The notes beneath the pieces are model-generated. The model was not told the origin of the DNA, ran no database searches, and saw nothing but the letters and a program-made list of their open reading frames with translations. A program made the position numbers and the translations under genes. A stretch of 64,000 bases of DNA, taken from contig OY744472.1 of assembly GCA_963556145.1 (NCBI GenBank), forward strand, positions 62,001 through 126,000, read 5' to 3'. Source of the DNA: Hygrocybe punicea (Eukaryota > Basidiomycota > Agaricomycetes > Agaricales > Hygrophoraceae). Numbering within the stretch: position 1 is the stretch's first letter; every line of letters starts with the position of its first letter. This document shows, piece after piece, positions 12,134-23,610 of this stretch.

Positions 12134-12573
12134 TAGTTCTATTTGGCACCCCTGCACCTAACTTCCCACACGCCCCTTACCTTATATAGTGGTAGCTAAG
12201 TGAAATACATCCAATGAATCAGTTTTAATTAAAGGCCTGTTGGTGATAAAATCATAGAAAATCTCAGATGAGTAAGGTTACACGTCTAGGTGTTCATAGA
12301 AAAATCATGCTTTGCTTTGATTGAATAGTTGCTTGGAAATAAAGAACTTATCTGGAATTGATGTCTATATCTAAACACCAACTAAACAGAATTTGGTAAG
12401 AATTAGTTTTTGAATGTCTTAGTCTTCATACTGCATAGAGATAATTTTTCAGTCATTTTATCACCAGTAGAACTTGAGTTAAAATGGATTAGTCAAAATT
12501 ATTTTACATAGCTAACACCTTATAAGGCAAGGGGTGGGAAGAATGGTGCACCTGGGGAGCCAAATAGAATAAT
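12134..12573. mobile_element. Foldback MITE with ~200-bp arms
   Basis: The left arm (from TTCTATTTGGCACCCC, through CCCTTACCTTATATAG and TGGTGATAAAAT) is repeated in inverted form up to 12573, with the centre near 12350. Arms agree at ~75-80 percent by eye. TA is found at or next to both ends, which suggests a Tc1/mariner-type relic. No ORF of note. Confidence 0.6.
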
Positions 12574-12692
12574 CCTTTCTGAATACATGTACACAATAAT
12601 AAATAATAAAAACAATAAAAGCCTGAATAATTTTGTTTTCTGAGTGCACTATTGTCTGTACAAATACTGCTCTTAGATAAAATCATTTGTTG

Positions 12693-12800
12693 GAATATTT
12701 TCACAGGTAAGATAACAACACAAACAATTTCAAAATTTGACTGGATATCTTCATAATATTTGCTTGCAAAAAATCCTCAACCGTCTCCTGTGTCAGTGTC
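12693..12800 (-). repeat. Right arm of the ~105-bp inverted repeat pair
   Basis: Inverted counterpart of 11368-11471; see that entry for the shared blocks. Confidence 0.6.
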
Positions 12801-12871
12801 CTAAATACAAAGTTGTTGCCAAATGCCAATTATTGAGAGTTATAAGAGCATCAGACACGAATCATTATATA

Positions 12872-14176
12872 TTAAAGGCAATATGAACAACGTGGACACC
12901 TGTAATATCTGAACTCCTCATCATGGAGCTTTTCAAGAAATCCAGCACCAAGGTACTTGTGTAAATCCTGCCTATTAGTAGCTGGTCGAGATACAAGTTT
13001 CCGTGCGTTGAGCACAGCCTTGCCATAACCCACAGGACCACTTTGTCCACCTCTCTCAATGGGAGATCTGCATGCACGGATGAGTTGTGCATCGTCATTC
13101 TGAATATTGGCCATCTCTATTCCAGTCACTTCTGTGAAGGTCCAATTTCTTTCTTCAGCCAAACAGCATTGGATATGGAACCAGTCTTCGCAGGTTGAAC
13201 ACCACCGTTGCATATCATTTGGACCATAGAATTGTTTGCATTGGCAGAATGTCGCCCTGTCCTGACAAGATTAAGCTGTGTAAGCAATAGTGCATTCTGT
13301 ACTGTCAATTTAAGACACCAACTTGGATGGTTACACTAGGTTTTGTCACCAAATCAAACCGCCAGAAATACCGATCAGGAGGAAAGAAAGGTTGATTAAC
13401 CTTACTCTCATCAAATTTTGGCAGTGTGACAGGAGCTAGTAAAGCAGATACCCTAAGTCCAAATAAGCCACATCAATGGATTGAATCAAGACTGACATTC
13501 AAATGAGTCGACATCAACATAGTTGCAGATATCACCCTTTAACAACTCCAGGGCACCAATATGCTCAAGCTGTCTATAAGTAATAAGATAATAAGTTGGT
13601 GATGGAACTGGCAACTATTAAATAAAACAGAACCCACAAGGCATGAATCTGAGCATGACTCAACTTCAGCCCATGACCATCGCCAACCAGATCCTCTTTC
13701 CGCCAAAACCACTTGATTTTACCCCAGACCTAACCAAACATTAGTTATGCCACATTCGACATTTTACTGAAAGGGGACGGTGACTGACAATGGTGGATGA
13801 GTGTTGAACTTTACGTAATTCAAGGATCTCCCCATGCCAGTAAGCATCTGCACGTAGGAAACCATCTCCTCTATTTTTGCCTTGGTATCGTGTAGGAGGT
13901 ACAATTGCTACACTGAGTCAGCCATTTAGTGTATGATCACCGGAAGAAAGAGATATTGGCCACAAACGTGTCTCCTAGGTGAAAAGTATGCTGGAGATCC
14001 AGGCCCCTAACAACTTATCATTCAACAGTGAATAATCACCAAATATGATCCAGAAAGGTCCTGCATAGGTGCTCACTGATTGCTTCATTCACAGGATTCA
14101 TCTTGTTCCACTGAGCCTCAGATAGTGGTCTCCTTGGCTTCTGCAAATTCCGCCGTGTATGGGAACCAGAAGACAT
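12872..14176 (-). CDS. BAH domain plus PHD-finger protein (copy 2)
   Basis: Translation starts at the ATG at 14176 and ends at 12872. Visible blocks in order are an N-terminal basic segment (RRNLQKPRRPL), the BAH core (HLGDTVAIVPPTRY, ADAYWHGEI, VWGKIKWFW), a connector with DVDSFE and RYFWRFDLV, and a PHD-type finger (QRWCSTCEDWFHIQCCL, then YRCPRCSYC at the end). At least five introns are needed; those at about 14040-13996 and 13980-13927 are placed by analogy with copy 1, where the same D-T|VAI codon is split. Frame is maintained, so the gene looks intact. The likely role is nuclear chromatin reading. It starts 130 bp from the divergent ULP1-containing gene at 14307, which repeats the arrangement seen at 623/829. 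Confidence 0.65.
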
Positions 14177-14306
14177 TTTCCACAAATAGATGAGAAGCTT
14201 GACAGTATTATATATATTGTCAAGTCAGGCACCCGAACAAAGTGCCGACGGCTAACAGATTTCATCAGTCCAAACAAATAAATCAAACTTAAAATCAAAC
14301 CAAACT
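14177..14306. promoter_or_regulatory. Divergent promoter with a perfect 27-bp palindrome-like site
   Basis: This 130-bp spacer separates the starts of the BAH-PHD gene and the ULP1-containing gene. It holds CTTGACAGTATTATATATAT followed by TGTCAAG, that is, inverted CTTGACA/TGTCAAG arms around a TATA-rich centre (about 14196-14222). The other divergent spacer (624-828) also has GTCAA repeats beside a TATATATT. A shared TATA region and operator-like site is an inference. Confidence 0.45.
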
Positions 14307-17300
14307 ATGGATCTGTCTCCTACTATTAAGCATTGTGATACTATGGATGAACCACAATCACCTACTCTATCATCTTTGGATAGCCAGGAGGACCCTTGGA
14401 CCCAACTTCTCTATCAGGTTACGACCAATAATAAGAGATCAGATCTAACACCTCTGGTGAGCAAAATGGGATATTCATTAAATTTGTATCTTTTTGTAAT
14501 CTTGTTTACTAAGAATGATGGTGTCATTAACTTTGACCACTCAAACAACTCGGATGCCGAGGAAGATAATCCCTGGACCACAGTGCTTGCGGATGCCCTC
14601 AATACCAATAAAACACCTAGTCCACCTGCAACTCCCAGTCCTGAGTCATCCCAAATGTCATGGACATCATCTACTGGTTCCAGTGCAGATGGTGCAATGC
14701 CAACTGATAGTGAAGAATATGCACCTTCGACAGTTGCAAATCTTAATGCTGTGGAAGCCGAATCAACCTTGAGTTCAGCCATTTCTGATGATGAGCAGCA
14801 CAAAATCGGTGAGAAATTAACCATCTCTGGCAATAAAGCACAGTGACCTGATTGAGACTTTTATAACTGATACCAAACCAAGATCTCATTATGGGTGATC
14901 CTTACACTTGGGATAGTGTACCTCAAGAGTTGAACACGTTGAGCCCTAAACAATGGCTTGGTGGTGCTTTGATGGATTATGTGTTGCTCCGACACTGGCT
15001 CAAAATTCACCACGCAGCCAATGTTTACTTCATTGACTTCATAACCATTCGTCACTTTTGTGATCGGACAGAACCGACAGAAATGGAATTTCATCATTCA
15101 AGACGACGACTCTTGATTCCCGAAGGTCCAATTGACCTGAAACCTGTCTTGCTCCCTGTATTGGAAGTTAATCACTATTTTCTTGTGATTTTCGACTACT
15201 CCTCCAAAAGAGCACACATATTAGGCCGAAATATTGGTCGAGTGGGACCCAGTTCTGAGATCCGCTGGGAATCATGGAATGGGCCTAAACTTTGGAACAT
15301 GGTGGCTAGGTTATTTGGCTGGATGGTAACCTCTTCCCAGTCAGTGATCAAGTCTGGATTTGACTGGCTTCAGGTGAGTGGTCATAGCAGTAATAATCAT
15401 GTGGACATATTACCTAATTCAAGTTATGCATTCAGAATGGATATGACTGTGGTGCAACAGTTTGTGCAGAAATCATGATGTTTTCTGTGCAGGGCCACTG
15501 TTTCGACACTCTACACCAGATTGTGATGCCTAATATTGAATGTGCCCACAACACACGATTACGGTTGCTAACCATTATTCGGGAAGGTCTCTTTGTTTCA
15601 TACCAAACCTGGAGACATATTTCCTTGACAGAACATGAACATGAAGCAGTTGGAGTCTGGGATAGACTCCCCGATGAAGCTGCCTGTAATGCAATCACCA
15701 ATGGAAATGCATTCCATGCCGAGTGTGACTCTATAGAGGTAACCCTTGTCAGGGTTAGGGATAGGTGCCCACAATGCAAGGAGGCCTTCCTGCAGTCCCA
15801 AGGGAAAAGGCAGAAACGAATAACCATGAACCATTCATCAAATCGATCAAAACTATTGAAATCATCAGCATCATCAGCATCATCAGCATCATCAGCGTCA
15901 TCATCATCATCATCATCATCATCATCGTCATCATCTAACAGTGGGCATGACTCTTCAATGGAGAAAACCATCCTGAAAACATTGCCAAAACGTTTACGAG
16001 CCTTTCAAAATATGAAGAATGCACGAAATCGGGAACACATGAAACCAAGGGCTCCCATTGCAGGTGGTGCAATTATTTCGTTACCACCCCAATGTTTTCA
16101 CGGCTTGCCACCTAATAAGGATTTCGACGACTACTTTGGTGGACCTAGTCTCCAGGACATGCGGTGGCTACAACAAAGTAGTGGCATTGAAGCATACCCA
16201 ACAAGTTGGGATCCTCTGCCCACGAAACGGTCTCCATGGGAGATTTTCAAAGACTACGGTTACCGCCTGGAACGAAGTTTTGCACTGATGTTTAACAAGG
16301 GTCACCCTAACTGTGTCAGGGAACATCTCCTACCTGTGGGCATCATTGGACCGCAGTCAATAGACGATGACTCGGACTTGGATGTAGAGAATGGCGGAGA
16401 CAGATGTATCCTCGGAATGTCAAACATGCTTCTGGAGGCAGGAGAAGTAGGATCTCCTAACAGTCATCAGGTGTTTCTCCAAGGAACCACGTCGGATCAC
16501 AATTACATCCATGTGGACCTGGAAAAGGATACATATCGTCTGACACCAGAGGAAGTGCACTTATCAATAGATATCGACAGCATCATCTGGGTGACTCACA
16601 ACCTCAAAGTCCAAACACAGCTGCTGGTGCATGTCCTTCCTTACCATGGCAGGTTTCCACCAGTTCACAAAAACAACCATGTCTACGTGGAACTGTTGAT
16701 GCCACAGTCTGAAGAAGACAAGGAGTCTGGTGGCCGAAGTGAATGGTTCACTATTCGAAGTCCACTAAGCTGCATTCCACATTCACACTTTGCCAAGATT
16801 GGTGAAGGAGCTGGTAGCTGCAACATCTCGGTGTTCTGGCCGAGGATGAAACACAGAAGTCACTTGACTGGCAAATGGGCTACTTTGGTGCCAGTGGAGA
16901 TACAATCTTATTGGTTAACAGAAATCGTATACCCAGGCATACTCCACTGTGCAAATACAGCCACCTTGCCATATGTGGATTACACGATGGAGGAGTGGAG
17001 ATGGAAATCGACTGGAAAACAATACCCACTCACCAAGACGACAAGCATTGATTCGACCAAGCTAACAGAGATGCAGAAAAGGATGCGGGCAATCATCAAA
17101 CAAAACCCAAACAAATACGATATGTTTGGGTCATTCTTTTTTGTTGCAGATATCCGAGGAATCAAACGGTCGACAACTGTCATTGTTGGTGACCATGGAA
17201 CGCCTTACCAGTTACTTTGCAAAAATTATCCAAGCATGGATTGGGAGTACATGATGGATAGGCAGCATGGACAACTGTTCATGGACCTAGGCATGGGCTT

Positions 17301-19369
17301 CCACCCTGACCCTGATAGCCAGGAACCACTCATTGGACTGTGGAGATTGGATAAAACCAATGCTTCATATGCAGCTGCAGGTATGAAGGCTGGCAACATT
17401 CACCACCTCAATACACTGTGAAACTATGGTGGAATGCAGAGTGAAATGACCCTAGCACGTGCTGCTGCTGTGCAGCTGATTTTTCGGTCAACTTACAATC
17501 TCTGCTTTGAGATCATCCGTCGTCCTGGAGGTGATAATTATTTCTGTGAGGATTCTGATGCCCACGATGTGAATCGAAACTTTCTGGAATGCATCAAAAG
17601 ATACCATGGCTTGTTCATGGGAGCCACAACAAAGTCTTATGGAGTTCGAGAGGAGATACGTGGGAGTGGAGCTGCAATCAAGTTAGCGATGTTGAATGCT
17701 CCTAAAAAGGTGTGTGTGTCAACCATGAGGAATCAAAATAACCAAATAATAATGAAGCTTGTATGTGAACAAGATGCAGGAATACCTTCAGCATGAACCC
17801 ATACTCTGGGTGAAGTCAAGCACATTCCTTAACTTCTTGTCTCGTCGGCTTCTGGAATTGAAGAACCTACAAGTGATGCTCTTTAAACAACCGACACGAA
17901 ACTACAAGCTTCACACTGCTTTGATCATGCATTTGATTCGACACATTGTCATCACCCCCAAACCCACCTTCAGTTTCCTACGAAATGCGATGGTGGATGT
18001 CCAGTTTGGACCAACGATCGAACGGTTTGGCATGTTCTTTCTACATGACCTAAACCTTTCAACAGGAGTTGTAACGGTTCTAGAAAAGGTTGACTGTCAG
18101 GAAGTCATAACAGCCATGAAACATGCAAAACACAAGCCCAAACAACTGACACAGCCAGAAACCTCTTGTCCAAATTCCTTGTACCCTCTTGGCGATTCTC
18201 CACCATGGACTGATGTTGTGTCCACCATGGCCACACAACCGGAATTGCTTATGATGGAGTGGTTTTGGGATGAAATGTGGGCCAGTCATCGAAGAGCCAG
18301 TTCACTGTTTATCCAGTTTACGGTTGACATGTGGCTGACTGTCAATGGAACAACACTTCAAGGACCTCTGCCTCATCCAAACACACTTGAAGAAGCCATG
18401 GGCACATGGAGTCTGAGAGCATTAATGGGGTTGTTGGAACACCGCACTTTCCTACCGTCCAGCCACAACCTGGAGGGACCTGTTCATGGGCGACGTACCA
18501 GAAGCCTTCGTGATATGGTCAAAGTGTTTTTCCCTGAACAGGGAAAGGTATTCCGGCCGAATTCAGTCTGGTTACCTTTTGTGAAGAGAGGTTACCTACA
18601 GAAATATGCTGAAGTTGTGGAGATAATGACTGTGGGAGCTAAAAAAGATCTGGATCGGGCACTGCATATCATCTTTGACAGGCTTCAGTGTCTTCCCCTC
18701 TCATTGCCCTGCACATTGAAAGGACCTGGTAAAATCTGGAGCACGAAACAGGGATCCATTCAATTTCTGACTAATCCAGTCTACTATCGACTTCGAAAAA
18801 TTGGCCCACCAAGAAAAAACCAACCACGGCCATCGATGAAAGTGAAGGCATCAGCGATGATGATTGAAGCACGTCTTGCAGAGGAGCATCAAGGCATCCC
18901 AGCAAATGTGACCACGAGAGTAAGGCGTCGAGACAAACGGGAACAGAAGAGACTGGCAATGACCAGAGCACGTGGCAAACGGGTCAAAAAACCAAAGGCC
19001 ATATCTTCTGGAACGAACACTGATTCAGAACGAAACCAGTCAGATGGTGGGTTGTCACACTTTGTTATGAGCTCAACACCACTGCCATGGATGCCAGAAC
19101 ATGGTCCATTGGAATCACAAGATGATGGGCCAATGACAAGTTTGTTTGGATCAGAAGATGGGGGACGAATGAAAAGTTTGTTTGGATCAGAAGATGGAAC
19201 AGCAGATGAGAGGAGAAGCAGAGGATTGTCTGTGGCTCATGAACTTGGGCATAAACCTAATCCAACCCACAAAGCCATGAGTGACCCACGAAGGTCTGCA
19301 AGAATTCAGAAGATGAAAATGGGTGAGATTGAAAAGAGCAATAACTATGGTAATGTGATTTGTGCTTAA
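14307..19369 (+). pseudogene. Large protein with ULP1-like protease domain, one in-frame stop
   Basis: Five exons (14307-14456, 14514-14808, 14883-15373, 15436-17709, 17774-19369) join in frame to ~1,600 residues. Residues 1-150 are acidic and Ser/Thr/Pro-rich. Residues ~160-330 resemble a ULP1/C48 cysteine peptidase: a conserved VNHYFLVIFD strand with the His, then LQNGYDCGATVCAE with the Gln and Cys. The usual Asp after the His is not obvious. A CPQC knuckle and a Ser run (15858-15944) follow, then a long unnamed region and a basic tail with RRRDKREQKR. ULP1 enzymes cut SUMO-like modifiers. An in-frame TGA at 17419-17421 interrupts exon 4, while the frame continues cleanly on both sides (HHLNTL / NYGGMQSEM), so this copy is probably a recent nonsense allele or a sequencing error. 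Divergent partner: BAH-PHD copy 2. Confidence 0.65.
15858..15944 (+). repeat. In-frame TCA microsatellite coding poly-Ser
   Basis: A run of TCATCAGCA and TCATCA units codes Ser/Ala repeats in the ULP1-containing gene. The opposite strand reads as an apparent poly-Asp ORF, which is an artefact. Confidence 0.85.
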
Positions 19370-19857
19370 TCCTCTTTGGCCCCAAATAATGTGATGTAAT
19401 TCATTCTCTAGGGACATTGACTAGAGCATCTAAGATGAGATTGCAGGGAGGAATCCATGAGAAAGAGGAAGAGGAAGAGGAAGAGGAAGGAGGAAAGGAA
19501 GAAGAGATGCAAATGAACAGGAGGTATGATAAATTTGACTAGGGAGAGTAGCTGATAGTAAAAGTCAAATCCACAGAGGAACAAACTTGGGTTATGGCAA
19601 TAGAATTGCCAATACCAATAAGAGAGGGACAAGTTGGAGGTATTTGGCTCAGGAGGAGGAGGAAGAGGAAGAGGAGGAAGAGGAGGAAGAGGAGATTGCA
19701 CCACAAATCTGAGTTATTACAGCAACATAGGCTCATTGAGAAAGAGGTCTACTTGAGATGAATTCTGAATGTATAAAAAGGATATATTGGGAGAAAGGAC
19801 ATATGTAATAGCCACTACATAGAGAAAGGTGAGATTGAATGTATGTAACCATAGCCA
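19370..19857. other. Intergenic with two GA-rich microsatellites
   Basis: Purine-rich GAGGAA repeats occupy about 19450-19505 and 19648-19693. No gene is recognised. The apparent Pro/Leu/Phe ORFs on the minus strand are translations of these repeats. Confidence 0.6.
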
Positions 19858-20028
19858 GTTAAGATCATTCTTGTTTTCAGGAGAAGTTTTAATTTGCTGA
19901 ATGAGGAAAAAAAGGTAGGGCAAGACATGTGAAGGCATGCTTTGCAGCATGCCATCAAATGTCTTGCCCTACCTTTTGTTCTCATTCAGCAAATTAAAAC
20001 TTTTCCTGAAAACAAGAATGATCTTAAC
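19858..20028. mobile_element. Small foldback element / long hairpin
   Basis: Two ~75-bp arms (AAGATCATTCTTGTTTTCAG ... GTAGGGCAAGACATGTGA side, and its inverted copy ending at GATCTTAAC) surround a ~20-bp centre containing GGCATGCTTTGCAGCATGCC. Arms are nearly perfect. It is probably a tiny non-autonomous element; no target duplication was identified. Confidence 0.65.
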
Positions 20029-20112
20029 CCTAAGCTGTATGCTGATCATAACCCTGGTTGTGGGATGCAACCTAGGGTTAGGGTTTACATGTAGGGTTAG
20101 GGTTTAATGTCC
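20026..20112. repeat. Short telomere-like repeats inside the chromosome
   Basis: Two blocks of AGGGTTAGGGTTT lie at about 20073-20108, with CCCTAA/ACCCTGG fragments before them. TTAGGG is the usual basidiomycete telomere unit, but only two units occur per block, and genes continue on both sides. Confidence 0.5.
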
Positions 20113-20213
20113 AATGCTCCACAACCGCTTGACAGAATTTCAAAATTTTAATGCCACTAGGGTTATGAATTATTTCGAGAATTATGGTGAATTTTTCAGA
20201 ATTTTTGGAATGA

Positions 20214-20249
20214 GTGTTTTGATATACATATCAGTAAATGGAGCCATAA
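20214..20249 (+). repeat. Copy of a dispersed repeat also found at 11597-11632
   Basis: The two sites share about 35 identical bases (GTGTTTTGATATACATATCA and AGTAAATGGAGCCATA). Similarity upstream is weak and stops at the same TA that serves as the target of the element at 11633-12013. Confidence 0.65.
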
Positions 20250-20836
20250 TGCATATGATGCAACGGAGCCTCAGTCGCTCCTCCTCGGCCATCAACTTTG
20301 CCCATCCAGGGAGTGAAGATATTCTATCCACATAGCGCGGTGGGTATTCGAAAGGCAGAGCTCGCGAAGATATTACAGTTGGCGCGGTCGTTTGAAAGGC
20401 AGAGCCAAACACAGGCAAACTCGGCATTTGCCGCAACGATAGATTTTCGGACGAAAATTTGGCTAGGTGTGGTCCTCAAATAGACCGATCCTAAATATAC
20501 ATTTAGGACTCGGAATGGATAGCGTTAATATTGTCACTGTCAAGCTGTACCATTCTCATTCATTCTACTGGCAAGTGCAAGAACGCTCGCCCCGCGAGAT
20601 TGATCGTGCCCGTTGTTGAAAGCCCTTACGGAAGCCTGATGGCGCCCGACATTGCGCAACGACGCTGATCGCCCGCACCCATCAGTTAGCATCATGAATA
20701 TTTTGAAGTTATAACGAAGCATCGTGGGAATCAACCGAGTCACGTGTATATGCTTGCCCTAACTTATAAGGATATACATGTAAAGCCTTCTTCTAAATTA
20801 CAACTCGTGTTCGTGTTACCACAACGCTGTCTGCAA

Positions 20837-23015
20837 ATGACAGAGGAAAATGCGCAAATCGTTACTCCTGCTTCATTCTACGCCTCAAATCCGCCTAAAA
20901 CGCCCCGAAAACGGAAGACTCCACCACCCCAAGAGACGCCGACGCATAGGCGGCTTCCTTCTTCATTGCCATTCACATCCACTGCCGTATATAAGGACCC
21001 TGTCTTCGTTGCCGCTGCCAATGAGATGAAGGATAAATTCGTCGGCGGGGTTTCTCCATCAGCATTCTTGGATGTCTTTTTGTCGGACTGTCCGGATGGG
21101 ATGCCAGCGATTGATGTAGCGTCTTTCGACGTAGTTACGTCCATGACTAAGGAGCCAGAGATGTATAACCCTCTGGTATGTGTCTCCTGTTCGATAAAAC
21201 CATCAATTACTCAAGGGACGTAGATTACCGCTCTGTCGCCTTTTTGTGGGAACGACATGCGTCTCGTTAACACGTCAGCCACCCCTGACCCCAATTCCAC
21301 AGCATTCTTGAGAAGACAGGTCAAGCCGGATATTTCTTGCTACTCGAAGACCGCCCCGAAAGGATCTTGCATTACCCGTGCGCACGATATGGAAACTTTC
21401 ATAGAGCTCAAGAATCGAGAAATAGATGAACCGTACTGTGACGGAGATGACGCCCAATTTGAACACGACACGATGGACGCACGGGATACTCGCGGACAGC
21501 TCACTACATACCTCAATGCCATTCAGGCTACCCAGCACCGAACGCACACGTTTGGCGTCTTCATCAACCGACACCTCTGTCGACTCCTTCGCCACACGCG
21601 GAGCTGCACCATTGTGACCGAGGCCTTTGATTACACAACCACGACGCACCTACAAAGCTTTTTCTGGCGCTTCACACACGCCGATGCCACTACTCGAGGT
21701 CACGATGAGACATTCGAGGCTGTTGATGCGTCATCAAGCGAAGCAAAGAAAGCATGCACCGCCCTTCATCTCAGCAGCAGTTCTCCTCTATTCAAAGTGT
21801 CCGTTACCGACAGCGCGACCGATAAGACAACCTTCTACGTTGTCAACAGGCCGCTTAGCAACACCGATATCTTTCCAGTTGGTCGTGGAACGCGATGCTA
21901 TCGGGCGTATGATTGCCAAACTCACGGAGTAGTCTTGTTGAAAGATACGTGGCGGGTAGAAAAATATCTCCCGGAGGGTGATGTTTACAGAAAGCTTCAT
22001 GATGCGGGCGTATCTTATATTGCAGGGCTAATCACCGCTGGCGATGTTCGCGGCTCCACGCATAGATGCGGTGACATTCATGACATTCGGCCTCGAACGA
22101 TAGGCAGGTCCATTCGGCGCCACGTACACTATCGACTCGTCCTCGATACAGTGGGTGATCCTCTTACGGATTTTTCTTCCACTTGGGAGTTGGTAAATGC
22201 GGTCACATGTGCCTTGATTTGTAAATTTGTTTGTTATTCGTCAAAAATATTTACTCACAGCTTTCACAGGTCATTCTGAGGCTACCACAAAAGCCAACAT
22301 ACTACACAGGGATATTTCCGTGGGCAATATCCTTATCACGTCAGGGGGTAACGGCATCCTCATCGACTGGGAGCTTTCCAAAGACCTTGGTGCTAAAACA
22401 GAGGCAAGGGTCAACGAACGAACGGTATGCGTGTAATTCTTTCTCCATCCGATATCTCACAGAAGCCAGGGTACATGGCAATTCATGTCCGTTAGACTAT
22501 TGGAAGGAACATCGAAAGTCCACCGAGTTGGGGATGATCTGGAGTCTTTTACTCATGTTCTTGCATGGGTAGCAGCACGCTATGCTCCAAACTCCATGAC
22601 CCCCCAAAAGCGAGGCGAATTTCTCCGTGTTTTCGATTCCACCGTCGAGGACAGCAGTAGCAAGGAGAGAATCCTCCTGGCGGACATGGTAACTATCACG
22701 AAAATAGCGATTTCACAAAAGCAATTCCGAGATGTTCTGTGTGCCCTCTGGCATGGGTTTGCATGTCGATACGGCTCGTACTACGTCCTTACCCAGAGTG
22801 AGGATGCCGCTGAGAAGCTTAGGGAACGGCTCGAGACTCATGACTGGATGATCAATACTCTCAAGGACGCTCTCAAGGACAGAGACTGGGAATTGGCTTC
22901 TGATGATGGTGCTGTCAATCAAGAGTTGCCCATTCCTGATGAGTCACTTACGGAGGGTCAGAGGAAGAAGAGAAAGTCGAATTTGTCTGAGTATACTAGA
23001 TCAACTGCAAGATAG
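20837..23015 (+). CDS. FunK1-type fungal protein kinase
   Basis: Four exons (20837-21175, 21224-22220, 22270-22424, 22470-23015) give ~678 residues with no stop. The first ~270 residues are the FunK1 N-terminal region, with a basic start (PPKTPRKRKTPPP). The kinase core shows VVLLKDTWR for the ATP-binding Lys, NILHRDISVGNIL for the catalytic loop, LIDWELSK in place of DFG, and the family mark RTGTWQFMS formed across the last intron. The acceptor chosen at 22469 restores that mark. FunK1 kinases are a fungal-specific, expanded family in mushrooms linked to multicellular growth; substrates are unknown. The C-terminus is basic (GQRKKRKSN). The stop codon lies 5 bp before the left end of the transposon at 23021. 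Confidence 0.85.
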
Positions 23016-23020
23016 ATGTA

Positions 23021-23610
23021 CTGTACCAATCCGTTCAGTTCGCCGGTCACACGTCACACGCAATGCGAAATTGCAATCTTAAGTCAGTGAGGTACGAGTG
23101 TGACATAAGAAATGGTCTTTGAGCGAGTGACAGGTGTGACATGGAGTCAACACTCCGTGTCCTGCTGTCATCGTCATTGCGGCTCGTTTTCTTCACCCAC
23201 CCACCACTCCCTTCTCGCCCTGCCTCTTCCTGCACCTCAGAGTTTCTGACTGCTGCCCGGACAAGTATGTTTCCTCCTGTGATCTGAACCCTGCAGGGCA
23301 CCCTCGCTGCTCACATTGGTTCCTTCCCACAGACAGAACCATCCTTCTCGGGGCCGAGAAGCCCCCTGGCTTTCACCCAACCCTCTCTTCATTCACTCTT
23401 CCCCTCTCCCAATTTCTTACAAGTAGCTACATGCCTTGCTCCTCCCTACCTCTCTTCAATCTAAGCTTCACCGTAACGGACTCTCAAAGAACGGTGAAAT
23501 GTGATGCCTGTCATGCATCCAGTGAAAATGGCGAAATGACCAGAGCATTCCCTTTTAAGAATGTATATACAAATTTGGCAATAATCATACGAAACAATGG
23601 TTCCAGTCCT
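23021..23610. other. Left subterminal region of the pogo-like element
   Basis: Non-coding sequence between the terminal repeat and the transposase stop. It contains several TGTGACA/GTCACAC half-sites within 100 bp of the end, possible transposase binding sites, and a C/T-rich stretch at about 23200-23460. Confidence 0.4.

Noticed and set aside
13927..13980. Stop codon in the BAH domain of copy 2
   Set aside because: An intron at the same codon as in copy 1 removes it.
15432..15971. Minus-strand ORF with a run of Asp residues
   Set aside because: It is the complement of the TCA microsatellite in the ULP1-containing gene.
20026..20112. A true telomere
   Set aside because: Only two TTAGGG units per block are present and genes continue on both sides.
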